Below, piece by piece: positions 43,875-52,349 of a stretch of DNA of 64,000 nucleotides. A program made the translations under genes and the position numbers. The stretch's first letter is position 1, and each line of letters starts with the position of its first letter. The stretch is from an uncultured Ruminococcus sp. (lineage in GTDB: Bacteria > Bacillota > Clostridia > Oscillospirales > Acutalibacteraceae): the NCBI GenBank assembly GCA_902767845.1, contig CACXIV010000001.1, positions 109,083 to 173,082 of the forward strand. Direction: 5' to 3'. The notes under the pieces were generated by a model. That model was not told where the DNA came from. It saw only the letters and a program-made list of their open reading frames with translations, and searched no databases.

Positions 43875-43903
43875 TTGATTTTTCCGAAGAATAGTAGTAC
43901 AAT
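43875..43903 (+). promoter_or_regulatory. Promoter of the HIT-phosphoribosyltransferase pair
   Basis: TTGATT (43875-43880), 17-bp spacer, TACAAT (43898-43903). Confidence 0.6.
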
Positions 43904-43945
43904 TATCTACGGATATTTTATTAATAACAACAAGGAGATATCATT

Positions 43946-44287
43946 ATGAGCGACTGCGTATTTTGCAAAATCGTCGACGGCAGTATTCCGTCAAAAAAAG
44001 TCTACGAGGACGACACGATCCTTGCGTTTTATGATCTCGAGCCCCAGGCTCCCGTACATTTTCTCGTTATCCCCAAGCAGCATATTGCCAACGTGGACGA
44101 GATAAACGAGGGCAACGCGGACGTGATCGCCCATATCTTTACAAAGATACCCCAAATCGCGAAGTCCCTCGGACTTACAAACGGCTACAGGATAGTTACG
44201 AACTGCGGAAAAGAAGGGTGCCAGAGCGTGTTCCACATGCATTTCCATGTTTTGGGCGGCACTCAGCTTAACGGAAGAATGGCGTAA
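43946..44287 (+). CDS. HIT family nucleotide hydrolase (HinT-like)
   Basis: 113 aa. CVFCKIVDGSIPSKKVYED at the start and the histidine triad HMHFHVLGG near the end. HinT enzymes hydrolyse AMP-lysine and other purine phosphoramidates. RBS AAGGAGATATC. Followed after 12 bases by a phosphoribosyltransferase gene, a purine-linked pairing. Confidence 0.94.
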   Translation: MSDCVFCKIVDGSIPSKKVYEDDTILAFYDLEPQAPVHFLVIPKQHIANVDEINEGNADVIAHIFTKIPQIAKSLGLTNGYRIVTNCGKEGCQSVFHMHFHVLGGTQLNGRMA

Positions 44288-44299
44288 AGGAGATTTTTT

Positions 44300-44839
44300 A
44301 TGGAAACCTACAGAATCAACATCGCGGGCGTTGAACGCGATCTTATCAAATATCCCGTTGATGAAAAAATCGACATAGCGGCGTTTATCATGTTCGGCGA
44401 CGTTGAGGTCACGGAACGCGCTGCTGCCGAGCTGTTAAAGCTCTGTCCCGAGCACGACGTAGTTGTATCGGCTGAGGCAAAGGGAATACCGCTTTGCTAT
44501 GAGATGGCGCGTCAGGGCTGCCGCGAGTATGTAATCGCGCGCAAGAGCATCAAGGTCTACATGAAAAACTGCGCGCACGTAATGGTAAATTCAATCACCA
44601 CCGCCAAGCAGCAGAGCCTTTACCTCGGCGACACCGACGTCAATTTCCTCCGCGGAAAGAGAGTTCTGATTGTTGACGACGTTATCTCCACCGGCGAGAG
44701 CCTAAGGGCGCTTGAGGAGCTGATGGAGGTCTGCGAGGCCAATGTAGTAGGCAAGGCGGCTGTGCTTGCCGAGGGCGCGGCAAAGGACAGGGACGATATA
44801 ATCTACCTCGAGCCGCTTCCCGTGTTTATTAAAGATTAA
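44300..44839 (+). CDS. Phosphoribosyltransferase, adenine PRTase-like
   Basis: 179 aa. PRPP-binding motif VLIVDDVISTGESL with the two acidic residues; VVVSAEAKGIPLCYEMARQ corresponds to the base-specificity region of adenine PRTases and KSIKVYMKN to the flexible loop. Length matches Apt, but some loops differ from classical Apt (starting METYRINIAG), so the substrate may be adenine, xanthine or a regulator's ligand. AAGGAG before ATG. Confidence 0.85.
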   Translation: METYRINIAGVERDLIKYPVDEKIDIAAFIMFGDVEVTERAAAELLKLCPEHDVVVSAEAKGIPLCYEMARQGCREYVIARKSIKVYMKNCAHVMVNSITTAKQQSLYLGDTDVNFLRGKRVLIVDDVISTGESLRALEELMEVCEANVVGKAAVLAEGAAKDRDDIIYLEPLPVFIKD

Positions 44840-44851
44840 GAACAAATAATT

Positions 44852-44945
44852 GCCGTTTCCGGGCGTTTCTGTCATCCCGAGCGTCAGCGATGGAGCTCAT
44901 TCCCGATATGATCCGTGAGTAATTCCGTCAGTACCCCGAAACGGC
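44852..44945. repeat. Intergenic hairpin-forming repeat, about 94 bp
   Basis: Ends GCCGTTTCCGGG (44852-44863) and CCCCGAAACGGC (44934-44945) are inverted. Inside is GTTTCTGTCATCCCG (44865-44879), found identically at 6312-6326, and the TGTCAT motif shared with 59561-59657. Confidence 0.6.
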
Positions 44946-44977
44946 AGACGTATTTTCGGAAGTAAAAAGGAGCCGTC

Positions 44978-46021
44978 ATGCCATTGATCACCGAAGCCGA
45001 TTTAAAACTTCAAATAAAAGAAAAGCGTTTTTCGCCGGTTTATGTGATCTTCGGCGAGGAGCAGATGTATGTCAAAAACTACACCGAAAAGCTGATCGAG
45101 GCTATCGCCGGGAAAAACCCGTCCGATTTTTATTTTCACGTGTTCAAGGGCGAGATAGACCTCGACGAGCTTGCGGCGGCGATCAGGGTCGTTCCTTTCA
45201 TGAGCGAGTACAACTGCGTTTTGCTCGAGGATGTGTTCTTCGATATGATGACTGAATCCGACCTCAAGCTGTTAAAGGAGATCTGCGCTGTCCGCTCCGA
45301 TGGCACCGTGCTTGTTATCTCAATGCCGTCAAATATGCCCGAGCGGCGCCGCTCGGCGTTCGATTCGATCGTGAGAGCCGCCGGCAAAAGCGGCTCCGTC
45401 TGCGAATTCAAAAAGCAGGATCAGAACACGATCGAGAGGTATGTGGCAAAGTGGGCTAACCAAAACGGCAAGCTTATCTCACGAGTAAACGCCGCCAAGC
45501 TGATATCGTACGTCGGCACCGACCTGACCCGACTGAAAAACGAGGTCGATAAGATCAGCGCCTACTCAAAGGGCGAGGAGATCACGATCGAAGACATCAA
45601 CAAGCTCGCCACCGTAAATGTCGAGAGCAGGGTTTACGACCTGTCCGACGCGGTGCTCGGCGGCAACGGCGACAGGGCTTTCAGGGTGCTCGACTCTCTG
45701 CTTTACCGCAAGGAGGAGCCCATAATGCTGCTCTACGTGCTGTCGTCCGCCTATATCGACGCCTACCGCATGCGCGTGGCGTCCGAGTGCGGCATAGACG
45801 AAAAGACCGTGGCGGCTGATTTTGATTATAAAAACCGTTCCTTCGCGCTCAAAAGAGCCTCTCGCGCCGCCTCGCGGATAAGTACGGACGCGCTTAGGAA
45901 AAGCATTGATATCCTGACCGAAGCCGATCTCAGCTTAAAATCCGTAAGGGTAAATCCGCGTCTGCACATGGAACAGCTTATCGCGCGTCTGCTTATCACC
46001 GCGCAGGAGGGCAGAAGATGA
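44978..46021 (+). CDS. holA: DNA polymerase III delta subunit
   Basis: 347 aa. Clamp-loader delta: SPVYVIFGEEQMYVKNY at the start, IRVVPFMSEYNCVLLEDV, and the C-terminal helical collar (LSLKSVRVNPRLHMEQLIARL). Opens the beta clamp in the replication machine. RBS AAAAGGAG. Overlaps rnmV by four bases (ATGA). Confidence 0.93.
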   Translation: MPLITEADLKLQIKEKRFSPVYVIFGEEQMYVKNYTEKLIEAIAGKNPSDFYFHVFKGEIDLDELAAAIRVVPFMSEYNCVLLEDVFFDMMTESDLKLLKEICAVRSDGTVLVISMPSNMPERRRSAFDSIVRAAGKSGSVCEFKKQDQNTIERYVAKWANQNGKLISRVNAAKLISYVGTDLTRLKNEVDKISAYSKGEEITIEDINKLATVNVESRVYDLSDAVLGGNGDRAFRVLDSLLYRKEEPIMLLYVLSSAYIDAYRMRVASECGIDEKTVAADFDYKNRSFALKRASRAASRISTDALRKSIDILTEADLSLKSVRVNPRLHMEQLIARLLITAQEGRR

Positions 46022-46605
46022 TAAAGCTCAGGCAGGCAGTGATCGTCGAGGGCAGGTATGACAAAATAAAGCTCAAAAACCTGATCGACGCGCCTATAAT
46101 CGAGACAAACGGCTTTCGCGTCTTTAACGATAAAGAGCGCCAAAGCCTTATCCGCAGGATAGCCGACAAGCGCGGCATACTTGTGATGACAGACAGCGAC
46201 GGCGCCGGGCTTGTTATCCGCAATTTTCTAAACGGCGTTATCGACAAAAGCAAGATAAAGCACTGCTATATCCCTCAGCTTGAGGGCAAGGAAAAGCGCA
46301 AGGAAAGGATGAGCAAAGAGGGCTTCCTCGGTGTGGAGGGAGTTCCCGACGAGGTGATAATCGAGGCTGTCCGCAAAAGCGGAGCGGAGATAATCGGCGA
46401 ACAGGCGAAAAAATCCGCGGAGATCACAAAAGCCGACCTGTACTCGCTCGGACTTACCGGTTCCGAAAATTCCGCCCAAAAACGTAAACGACTTCTGCAA
46501 GAGCTCGGCATGCCCGACTACCTTTCTTCAAACGCCATGCTTACCGCGCTGAACTGTCTTTATTCTTATGAAGAATTATATAATATTATCACCGAGTTAG
46601 GTTAA
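46018..46605 (+). CDS. Ribonuclease M5-like Toprim protein
   Basis: 195 aa. Toprim domain with VIVEGRYDKIKL and LVMTDSDGAG, and a C-terminal DUF4093 part. RNase M5 trims 5S rRNA precursors in Firmicutes. Bacillus RnmV is similar in length. The Toprim acidic residues (Glu, DxD) are intact. Coupled to holA. Its last codons lie in a terminator hairpin. Confidence 0.85.
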   Translation: MIKLRQAVIVEGRYDKIKLKNLIDAPIIETNGFRVFNDKERQSLIRRIADKRGILVMTDSDGAGLVIRNFLNGVIDKSKIKHCYIPQLEGKEKRKERMSKEGFLGVEGVPDEVIIEAVRKSGAEIIGEQAKKSAEITKADLYSLGLTGSENSAQKRKRLLQELGMPDYLSSNAMLTALNCLYSYEELYNIITELG

Positions 46606-46627
46606 CACTAAACTCGGTGATTTTTTT
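46589..46627 (+). terminator. Terminator overlapping the end of rnmV and the start of the next gene
   Basis: TCACCGAGTT 46589-46598 with AACTCGGTGA 46611-46620 (10 bp), then TTTTTTT. The T-run leads straight into the next reading frame. Confidence 0.7.
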
Positions 46628-47006
46628 GAAGCTTATAAAGAATCTGACCTTGTTCGCGGTCGGCGCGGTCTGCTACCCCGTGATCGAGATACTCTGGCGC
46701 GGACGGACTCATATCTCAATGGCGTTTACCGGAGGCGCGGTGTTCGTCGCGCTGTACCGATTCTATAAAAAATACAGGGAGCTGAGGCTTGTAAGGCGGT
46801 GCGTCTGCGGCTCGCTCATCATAACCTTCTTCGAGCTTATCTGCGGCATGCTCGTCAACCGCGCGCTCATGCTCGACGTCTGGGATTATTCAAAGAACAG
46901 GTTTAATTTCAAGGGGCAGATCTGCCTCGGCTACAGCCTGCTTTGGGCTCTGCTCTGCGCTCCTGTCAGCGCGCTGTGCAGGCGTATCGCCAAATCAAAG
47001 GTTTGA
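46626..47006 (+). CDS. CmpB-like membrane protein
   Basis: 126 aa with four predicted membrane helices; YPVIEILWRGRTHISMAFTGG, CGMLVNRALMLDVWDYSK and GQICLGYSLLWALL match the putative ABC-transporter type IV / CmpB family, whose real function is unclear. The start lies against the T-run of the rnmV terminator: TTG 46626 with GGTGA upstream is favoured over GTG 46617. Its 3' end overlaps the convergent sigK gene by 12 bases. Confidence 0.8.
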   Translation: MKLIKNLTLFAVGAVCYPVIEILWRGRTHISMAFTGGAVFVALYRFYKKYRELRLVRRCVCGSLIITFFELICGMLVNRALMLDVWDYSKNRFNFKGQICLGYSLLWALLCAPVSALCRRIAKSKV

Positions 47007-47690
47007 ACTATGTTCGTATCGCCTGCGCAGGGTCTTTAGAGCCTTTGTTTCTATCCTGCTGACGTAAGACCTTGATATGTCAAGGAGAGCCGCGACGTCC
47101 TTTTGAGTCATCGGCTTTTTCCCGTTAAGGCCGTAGCGCAGGATTATCACGGTCTTTTCGCGGCCGGTCAGCTCCTCGTTTATGTACTGACCTAATTTTT
47201 TGCTGTTTAGCTTCATGTCGAGGTCGTCGAGAATATTGTCGTCGACCGCCATAATGTCCATCAGCGTCAGCGGATTGCCGTCCTTGTCGGTGTCGATCGT
47301 CTCGTTCAGCGACACGTCGCGCTCGGTCTTTTTTACCGCGCGAAGGTGCATAAGTATCTCGTTTTCGATACACCTGCTCGCGTATGAGCTGAGCCGAATC
47401 TTCTTGTCGGGATCAAAGGTGTTTATCGCCTTAATAAGCCCGATCGTGCCGATCGACACAAGGTCGTCCTGCTCGCATTTTGTACCGTAATACTTCTTTA
47501 TGATGTGCGCCACCAGCCTGAGATTATGCTCTACAAGCTTGTTTTTAGCCTCGGTATCGCCGTTTTTCATGCGCTCGAGGTACAGTTTTTCCTGCTTTTC
47601 GCTAAGCGGCTTCGGAAACGATCCTCCCGAGCAAACGTGAAGGATAAAAAAGCACACGTACTGCCCGAGCATAGCGATATAATCAAACAC
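46995..47690 (-). CDS. sigK: RNA polymerase sporulation sigma factor SigK
   Basis: 231 aa. Starts with a short hydrophobic pro-region (GQYVCFFILHVCSGGSFPKPL), which in pro-sigma-K is cut by a membrane protease, then region 2 (EHNLRLVAHIIKKYY, DDLVSIGTIGLIKAINTFDP, SSYASRCIENEILMHLR) and region 4 (PMTQKDVAALLDISRSYVSRI). Directs late mother-cell gene expression. The gene is continuous: there is no skin-type insertion. RBS GAGGTGG before the ATG. The likely sigma-K target dpaAB is about 14 kb away. Confidence 0.94.
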   Translation of the reverse strand: MFDYIAMLGQYVCFFILHVCSGGSFPKPLSEKQEKLYLERMKNGDTEAKNKLVEHNLRLVAHIIKKYYGTKCEQDDLVSIGTIGLIKAINTFDPDKKIRLSSYASRCIENEILMHLRAVKKTERDVSLNETIDTDKDGNPLTLMDIMAVDDNILDDLDMKLNSKKLGQYINEELTGREKTVIILRYGLNGKKPMTQKDVAALLDISRSYVSRIETKALKTLRRRYEHSSNL

Positions 47691-47722
47691 ATAACCACCT
47701 CACAAAAATGTATTCAAACCAC

Positions 47723-47751
47723 TTGATATTAATGACATAGTATTTTATAAT
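47723..47751 (+). promoter_or_regulatory. exoA promoter
   Basis: TTGATA (47723-47728), 17-bp spacer, TATAAT (47746-47751). Confidence 0.65.
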
Positions 47752-47795
47752 AATGTTTATAAAGCTGTGAACGAAAATTTTTAGGGGTGGAGAAT

Positions 47796-48554
47796 ATGAA
47801 AAAGTTTATTTCATGGAATGTCAACGGACTGCGCGCGTGCGTTACAAAGGGCTTTTTGGATTTTTTTAAAGAGTCAGGCGCCGACGCTTTTTGTATTCAG
47901 GAGACCAAGCTTCAAAACGGTCAGATAGACCTCGATTTGGAGGGATATCATCAGTATTGGAACTATGCCGAGAAAAAGGGATACTCGGGTACCGCTCTGT
48001 TTACAAAGGAGGAGCCGATCAGCGTAAAATACGGTATCGGTATCGACGAGCACGACAAAGAGGGCAGGGTGATAACCGCGGAGTTCGGTTCATATTACCT
48101 TGTCACCTGCTATACTCCGAACTCGCAAAACGAGCTGAAAAGGCTTGATTACCGCATGCGTTGGGAGGACGACTTCCTCGATTACATAAAGGAGCTCGAT
48201 AAATCAAAGCCGGTCATACTCTGCGGCGATCTCAACGTCGCTCACAAGGAGATCGACCTTAAAAATCCAAAGACCAACCGCAAAAACGCCGGCTTTACCG
48301 ACGAGGAGAGGGCTAAATTCACCGCCCTGCTCGGCAGCGGCTTCACAGATACATTCCGGTACTTTTATCCCGACGCGGAAGGGGTGTACTCGTGGTGGTC
48401 GTACCGCTTCAAGGCTCGCGAAAAGAACGCGGGCTGGCGTATCGACTACTTTATCACCTCAGGCTCGCTCGACGAAAAACTGATCGGAGCGTCAATTCTT
48501 ACCGATGTTTTCGGATCGGATCACTGTCCGGTCGCGCTTGAAATCGACGTTTAA
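47796..48554 (+). CDS. exoA: Exodeoxyribonuclease III
   Basis: 252 aa. AP endonuclease/3' exonuclease of base excision repair. [19 protein letters not shown] (metal Glu), [17 protein letters not shown] and GSDHCPVAL are the EEP-family motifs. Start ATG 47796 with AGGGGTGGAG upstream, preferred to GTG 47787. Monocistronic. Confidence 0.96.
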   Translation: MKKFISWNVNGLRACVTKGFLDFFKESGADAFCIQETKLQNGQIDLDLEGYHQYWNYAEKKGYSGTALFTKEEPISVKYGIGIDEHDKEGRVITAEFGSYYLVTCYTPNSQNELKRLDYRMRWEDDFLDYIKELDKSKPVILCGDLNVAHKEIDLKNPKTNRKNAGFTDEERAKFTALLGSGFTDTFRYFYPDAEGVYSWWSYRFKAREKNAGWRIDYFITSGSLDEKLIGASILTDVFGSDHCPVALEIDV

Positions 48555-48561
48555 AATACTT

Positions 48562-48594
48562 ACGGGCTGCCGCGTGAGCGGCAGCCCGTTTTGT
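48562..48594 (+). terminator. exoA terminator
   Basis: ACGGGCTGCCGC 48562-48573 with GCGGCAGCCCGT 48578-48589, loop GTGA, T-rich tail. Confidence 0.8.
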
Positions 48595-48632
48595 CTGAGA
48601 TAAATAAAAACGCGAACGCTTTTTACATACTA

Positions 48633-49766
48633 TCATGTTTTTACGCTTTTTAGTTTGAGCTTTTCAAACTCCTTGTTTACCGGGTTGAGGTCGGAGAAAT
48701 TGTTTTTGGCGCACTTGATAAAATTCAGCAGGGTGGAGGAAAGCATGCTCCTTGTCTCTGGACTGAGATTTTTAAGCGACATCAAAATTTTTCCTGAGTC
48801 GATAAACCAGTTTGACAGTATGTCGTTAAAGGTTTTGTCCTCTGTCGTTTTAAGGATATTGAACAGCGCCTCGGTAAAGCTTTTACGCTCGTCGGTGTTC
48901 ATGTTGGAAACAAAGTCCTTCATCGTATGGTCAAAGAAAACGCTCGTTTCGGTGATCCTGTTGAGCTTTACGGGTGAGGTCGGCTCGATCTCCCACGAGA
49001 AGATATCGTGCTGCAAAAAGCCCTTTTGATTGCTCTTGACCACTGTGTAGCTCTCCTCGTGCTCAAACATCATTCCGAAGATAGACGACTGCGGGACATA
49101 GGTGTAAATTCGGTTTTTGATCAAGTCAAAGTTGCTCTCCCTGATCGCCTCGCCGTCAAACCCCGGACCGTCGAGGTTGTATATGCCGTCGATCAGCTTC
49201 TGAGTCTCGCGTTTGCAGAAAGAGCCGCTGTATATAGCCAAATTACCGCCCTTTGAGTGACCGCCGAGTATGAATCTTCCGCCGTAGCGCTTCGCGGCGT
49301 CCTCAAAGTATTCGACCGCGAGCTCCTGAGAGGGCAGAGGGAAGGTGCAGTACAGATTAAAATCCTCCTGCCAGCCGACTAAGGTATTGTCGGTGCCGCG
49401 GTAAGAGATAAAGCGGTGATCGCTGTCAAGCTCAAAGGTCACGGCAGAAAACTGTACCTGCCGCTCGTCGTCGATTATGTTTTTGTAGCAGCTTATGTTC
49501 ATGCTTCCGAAGCGCTCGCTTTTGGCGGCGTCCGCAAGCAGCTCCTTGTCGCCCTTCCAGAATATCTTTTTAAGGTTTTCCTCGCTGGCGAGCACCTTTT
49601 CGGCGACGGCTCTAAGCGGCTGCTTTTCGTCAAAGCTGTCCTTTACAAAGTTGTCGAAGGGCATATACGACAGCCTGGAGAGTATTATCGCGTCGTTGTC
49701 GTTGATAACGCCGTTTTTTATTTTCAGATCGCCGCGCCAGTATAGATAATCAAAAACATCAGCCAT
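48633..49766 (-). CDS. DUF2974 alpha/beta-hydrolase-like protein
   Basis: 377 aa. Region about 125-230 is lipase-like: SYRGTDNTLVGWQEDFNL, then LGGHSKGGNLA where GHSKG is the nucleophile elbow (Ser), matching the DUF2974 family of Firmicutes. No signal peptide, so it is cytosolic. The C-terminal third is helical with no known match. RBS GAGGAATAAGC inside the end of the upstream gene, two bases away, so the two are co-translated. Substrate unknown; acyl or phospholipid hydrolysis is plausible beside a lipid flippase-like protein. Confidence 0.85.
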   Translation of the reverse strand: MADVFDYLYWRGDLKIKNGVINDNDAIILSRLSYMPFDNFVKDSFDEKQPLRAVAEKVLASEENLKKIFWKGDKELLADAAKSERFGSMNISCYKNIIDDERQVQFSAVTFELDSDHRFISYRGTDNTLVGWQEDFNLYCTFPLPSQELAVEYFEDAAKRYGGRFILGGHSKGGNLAIYSGSFCKRETQKLIDGIYNLDGPGFDGEAIRESNFDLIKNRIYTYVPQSSIFGMMFEHEESYTVVKSNQKGFLQHDIFSWEIEPTSPVKLNRITETSVFFDHTMKDFVSNMNTDERKSFTEALFNILKTTEDKTFNDILSNWFIDSGKILMSLKNLSPETRSMLSSTLLNFIKCAKNNFSDLNPVNKEFEKLKLKSVKT

Positions 49767-49768
49767 GC

Positions 49769-50881
49769 TTATTCCTCGATTTCATTTAGCTTTTTAGCGT
49801 ATTCCTCGTCCTTTCCCTTTCCCTTGGTGTAGAACGAGAAGGGGAGAGTCAGCAGAATAGCGCCGTAGTAGGTGATAAATCTCCATAAAAGGATCGCGGG
49901 TTTGATTTTGCGGATATTGCCGAGCACAAAGAAGCTTCCGAAGTACATAGTAAAGGCGAGCTCCGCTCCTCCCGACGCGCCGGGAAGCGGCACGAGGTTA
50001 GAGGTGAACAGCACAAAGCTCTGAATACAGATAAAGTCAAACGGATTGCCTACAGGCATGCCGTGCGAAGCCGCGATCTTGGGCATGTCGAACGAAAGAT
50101 AAACAAAGTACGGCACGGATAAGATCAGCATGACCTGGATAAACACAATCGCGAAAATCAGCACGAGCCGCTTTTTGTCCGCCATAAGCATCTTGTTCGA
50201 CGTGTGGAACATATTAAATTCTCTGGCTATCTTGCGTATCTTGCCGGTGGGATTCTTAATGAATTTAAGCGCCTTGAGTATCATGAATACGAGCCTAAGC
50301 AGCTTGTCGGTGATCTTTTTCGAGAAGGATACGACCAAAAACAGCGCTGTAACGCCCAGCTGAGTGGCAAAGCCCAGCACGATAAACGCCGACGACCAAA
50401 AGTTTGTGAACGCCTCGCTGAAATACTCGAACTTGTAAATGACCGAAAAAATGCTGAAAGTGGTAGTCACGATCTGATATACGATAAATTTTTGGGTCAT
50501 ACAAGCAGAGCCGAAGCCCACGCTGACGTTCATTTTTGCCATCAGGTAAAGCTGCATAGGCTGACCGCCCGTGTTTGAGGGCGTGACAGCTCCGAAGAAA
50601 ACTCCTACGCAAGCGACCTTGACGGCGTCGATGAACCTGAACTGCGGATAGTGCGCGCGAAGATATACGAGCGTCACGATAGAATCCATGATTATGTTCA
50701 TGTCGAACGCGATAACTCCTGCAACTATCCACCAAATATTGAAGCCGTCGGGAGATTTAAGCAGGTCGATCAGCCCGTCCTCGGAAACAAAGAAGTAAAT
50801 GATCAGGTAGACCGAGACCGCAAAAACCAAAATATTAAAAATCAGCTTTCCGCTGATCTTAAATTTTCGTTTTTCTTTCAT
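49769..50881 (-). CDS. Flippase-like membrane protein (MprF N-terminal/UPF0104 family)
   Basis: 370 aa with about eight predicted membrane helices. ACVGVFFGAVTPSNTGGQP and NLVPLPGASGGAELAFT are the paired glycine/proline motifs of the lysylphosphatidylglycerol flippase-like family. It lacks the C-terminal synthase domain of MprF, so it can only move, not make, an aminoacyl lipid. RBS CGGAG. Followed by the DUF2974 gene in one operon. Confidence 0.9.
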   Translation of the reverse strand: MKEKRKFKISGKLIFNILVFAVSVYLIIYFFVSEDGLIDLLKSPDGFNIWWIVAGVIAFDMNIIMDSIVTLVYLRAHYPQFRFIDAVKVACVGVFFGAVTPSNTGGQPMQLYLMAKMNVSVGFGSACMTQKFIVYQIVTTTFSIFSVIYKFEYFSEAFTNFWSSAFIVLGFATQLGVTALFLVVSFSKKITDKLLRLVFMILKALKFIKNPTGKIRKIAREFNMFHTSNKMLMADKKRLVLIFAIVFIQVMLILSVPYFVYLSFDMPKIAASHGMPVGNPFDFICIQSFVLFTSNLVPLPGASGGAELAFTMYFGSFFVLGNIRKIKPAILLWRFITYYGAILLTLPFSFYTKGKGKDEEYAKKLNEIEE

Positions 50882-50918
50882 AAAATAATCTCCGTTAATG
50901 TATTATTGTACATCATAT

Positions 50919-50947
50919 ATCATACAATTTCCAGCGAGAAATTGCAA
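50919..50947 (-). promoter_or_regulatory. Promoter of the flippase-like/DUF2974 pair
   Basis: Minus strand TTGCAA (50942-50947), 17-bp spacer, TATGAT (50919-50924). Confidence 0.6.
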
Positions 50948-51007
50948 CAACAAACTTGTAACATTTGATATATAATAAACAAATTATCCATAGTCTACAA
51001 AAACATC

Positions 51008-51036
51008 TTGTAAATTTTGTGTATCTGTGTTAAAAT
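51008..51036 (+). promoter_or_regulatory. Promoter of the small membrane protein/CBS pair
   Basis: TTGTAA (51008-51013), 17-bp spacer, TAAAAT (51031-51036). Confidence 0.6.
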
Positions 51037-51066
51037 TAAAGCAGAATAAAGCTAAAGGAAGATTCT

Positions 51067-51516
51067 ATGGGCTTTTTTGACGTCGTCAATATCTACGGAC
51101 TCATGATCGCGGCAGTGCTTGCCGCTCCGCATATTATCTATGTCAAAACGCATACATATGATAAAAACAAGTTTTCTAACCGCGCGATGGTCTATATCGA
51201 CCGCACCGGCAGGTTTTTCAGCCTGTTTCTGATGGCGTTCAACCTCGGAGTGCTCGAGCGTGGCTTTACCGAGCCCAAGGAGCTGATGAAAAGCTTTTGG
51301 CTGATCACCGTAGGGGCGCTGACGCTTGTTTATATCCTTCTTTGGCTCTGGTTCTTCAAAACAAACAGCAAGGGCGCCGCGCTCGCGATCACCCTTGTGT
51401 CGGCATTTATTATTATATTCAGCGGCATCATTCAGGTTAAAACGCTGCTGATGACCGCGGGGATAGTCTATCTTATCGGCGAACTTTATATGTTCTCGCG
51501 GTTTTTTTCAAAATAA
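51067..51516 (+). CDS. Small four-helix membrane protein
   Basis: 149 aa, four hydrophobic helices (about 8-25, 48-65, 78-98, 103-145 with a break), function not recognised. Charged cytosolic loop YVKTHTYDKNKFSNRAMVY follows the first helix. AAAGGAAG seven bases before ATG. The CBS-domain gene follows ten bases later, so ligand control by that protein is possible. Confidence 0.75.
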   Translation: MGFFDVVNIYGLMIAAVLAAPHIIYVKTHTYDKNKFSNRAMVYIDRTGRFFSLFLMAFNLGVLERGFTEPKELMKSFWLITVGALTLVYILLWLWFFKTNSKGAALAITLVSAFIIIFSGIIQVKTLLMTAGIVYLIGELYMFSRFFSK

Positions 51517-51525
51517 GGGGCAAAT

Positions 51526-51921
51526 ATGAACGTTCTTATGCTATTAAAACCAAAGGAAACGGTACAATATGTTTTCGACCACAACACTCTTCGTCAGGGG
51601 CTTGAGAGAATGCGAACGCACAGCTACACCGCTCTGCCCGTGATCAACTCGGAGGGCAAGTATGTCGGCACGGTCAGCGAGGGCGACTTCCTCTACTATA
51701 TCCTCGACCGCCGCGAAAGCGGTATGAAATCGCAGGAAAAGCACTATATCCACGACATCCTGCGCGAAAACTTCAACCCCGCGGTCAGGATCGACGTGAC
51801 GATGGATGAGCTGTTGGAACGGGCGCAGAATCAGAACTTTGTTCCCGTGACCGACGACCTCGGAACCTTTATCGGTATTGTTACCAGACAGGACATAATT
51901 AAACATTTTGTCCAGAAATAA
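51526..51921 (+). CDS. CBS-pair domain protein
   Basis: 131 aa, one Bateman module: YTALPVINSEGKYVGTVSEGDF and NFVPVTDDLGTFIGIVTRQD are the two CBS units. Such proteins bind adenine nucleotides. There is no attached effector domain, so it must act through a partner, perhaps the membrane protein encoded just upstream. RBS AAGGGG. Confidence 0.9.
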   Translation: MNVLMLLKPKETVQYVFDHNTLRQGLERMRTHSYTALPVINSEGKYVGTVSEGDFLYYILDRRESGMKSQEKHYIHDILRENFNPAVRIDVTMDELLERAQNQNFVPVTDDLGTFIGIVTRQDIIKHFVQK

Positions 51922-51951
51922 AGCGGTGCTCTGCTTTATATGTACGTAAAA

Positions 51952-51994
51952 AGCTGCCGTCCTCGGCTCGGGCTGAGGATGGCAGCTGATTTTT
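51952..51994. terminator. Bidirectional terminator, CBS gene / trxA
   Basis: AGCTGCC...stem 51952-51964 with 51975-51987 (13 bp, one wobble), A-run before and T-run after. Confidence 0.85.
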
Positions 51995-52306
51995 TTACTT
52001 GTTGCGCTCAATGAACGCCCTCATGTCGTCGGGGGAGGCGAAGCCCACGTTTCTGTCGGCGACCTCTCCGTTCTTAAAGACGCAGACATTGGGGATAGAG
52101 AATACCTCGAACTCCTCGGCAAGCTCCTGGTTCTCGTCAATATTGACCTTGATGAACTCAAAGTCGTCGAACTCGCCCTCGAGCTGATCGAGTACCGGCG
52201 AAAGCATTTTGCAGGGACCGCACCAGTCGGCGTAGAAATCCACTACAACGGGATGCTCGGCTTTAAGCACCCTCTGCTCAAATTCTTCCTGATAAATTTT
52301 CTCCAC
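51995..52306 (-). CDS. trxA: Thioredoxin
   Basis: 103 aa. VVDFYADWCGPCKMLSPVL has the WCGPC active site; FSIPNVCVFKNGEV has the cis-Pro. Disulfide reductant of the cytosol. Start GTG 52306 is set by AAAAGGAG eight bases upstream; the GTG at 52315 overlaps that site. Downstream of the thioesterase gene on the same strand. Confidence 0.95.
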   Translation of the reverse strand: MEKIYQEEFEQRVLKAEHPVVVDFYADWCGPCKMLSPVLDQLEGEFDDFEFIKVNIDENQELAEEFEVFSIPNVCVFKNGEVADRNVGFASPDDMRAFIERNK

Positions 52307-52349
52307 AGTATACACTCCTTTTGAAATAATATTTGAAATAAACTGATTA

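Noticed and set aside
46995-47690. Skin-type element interrupting sigK
   Set aside because: The gene reads through from pro-region to region 4 without a break.
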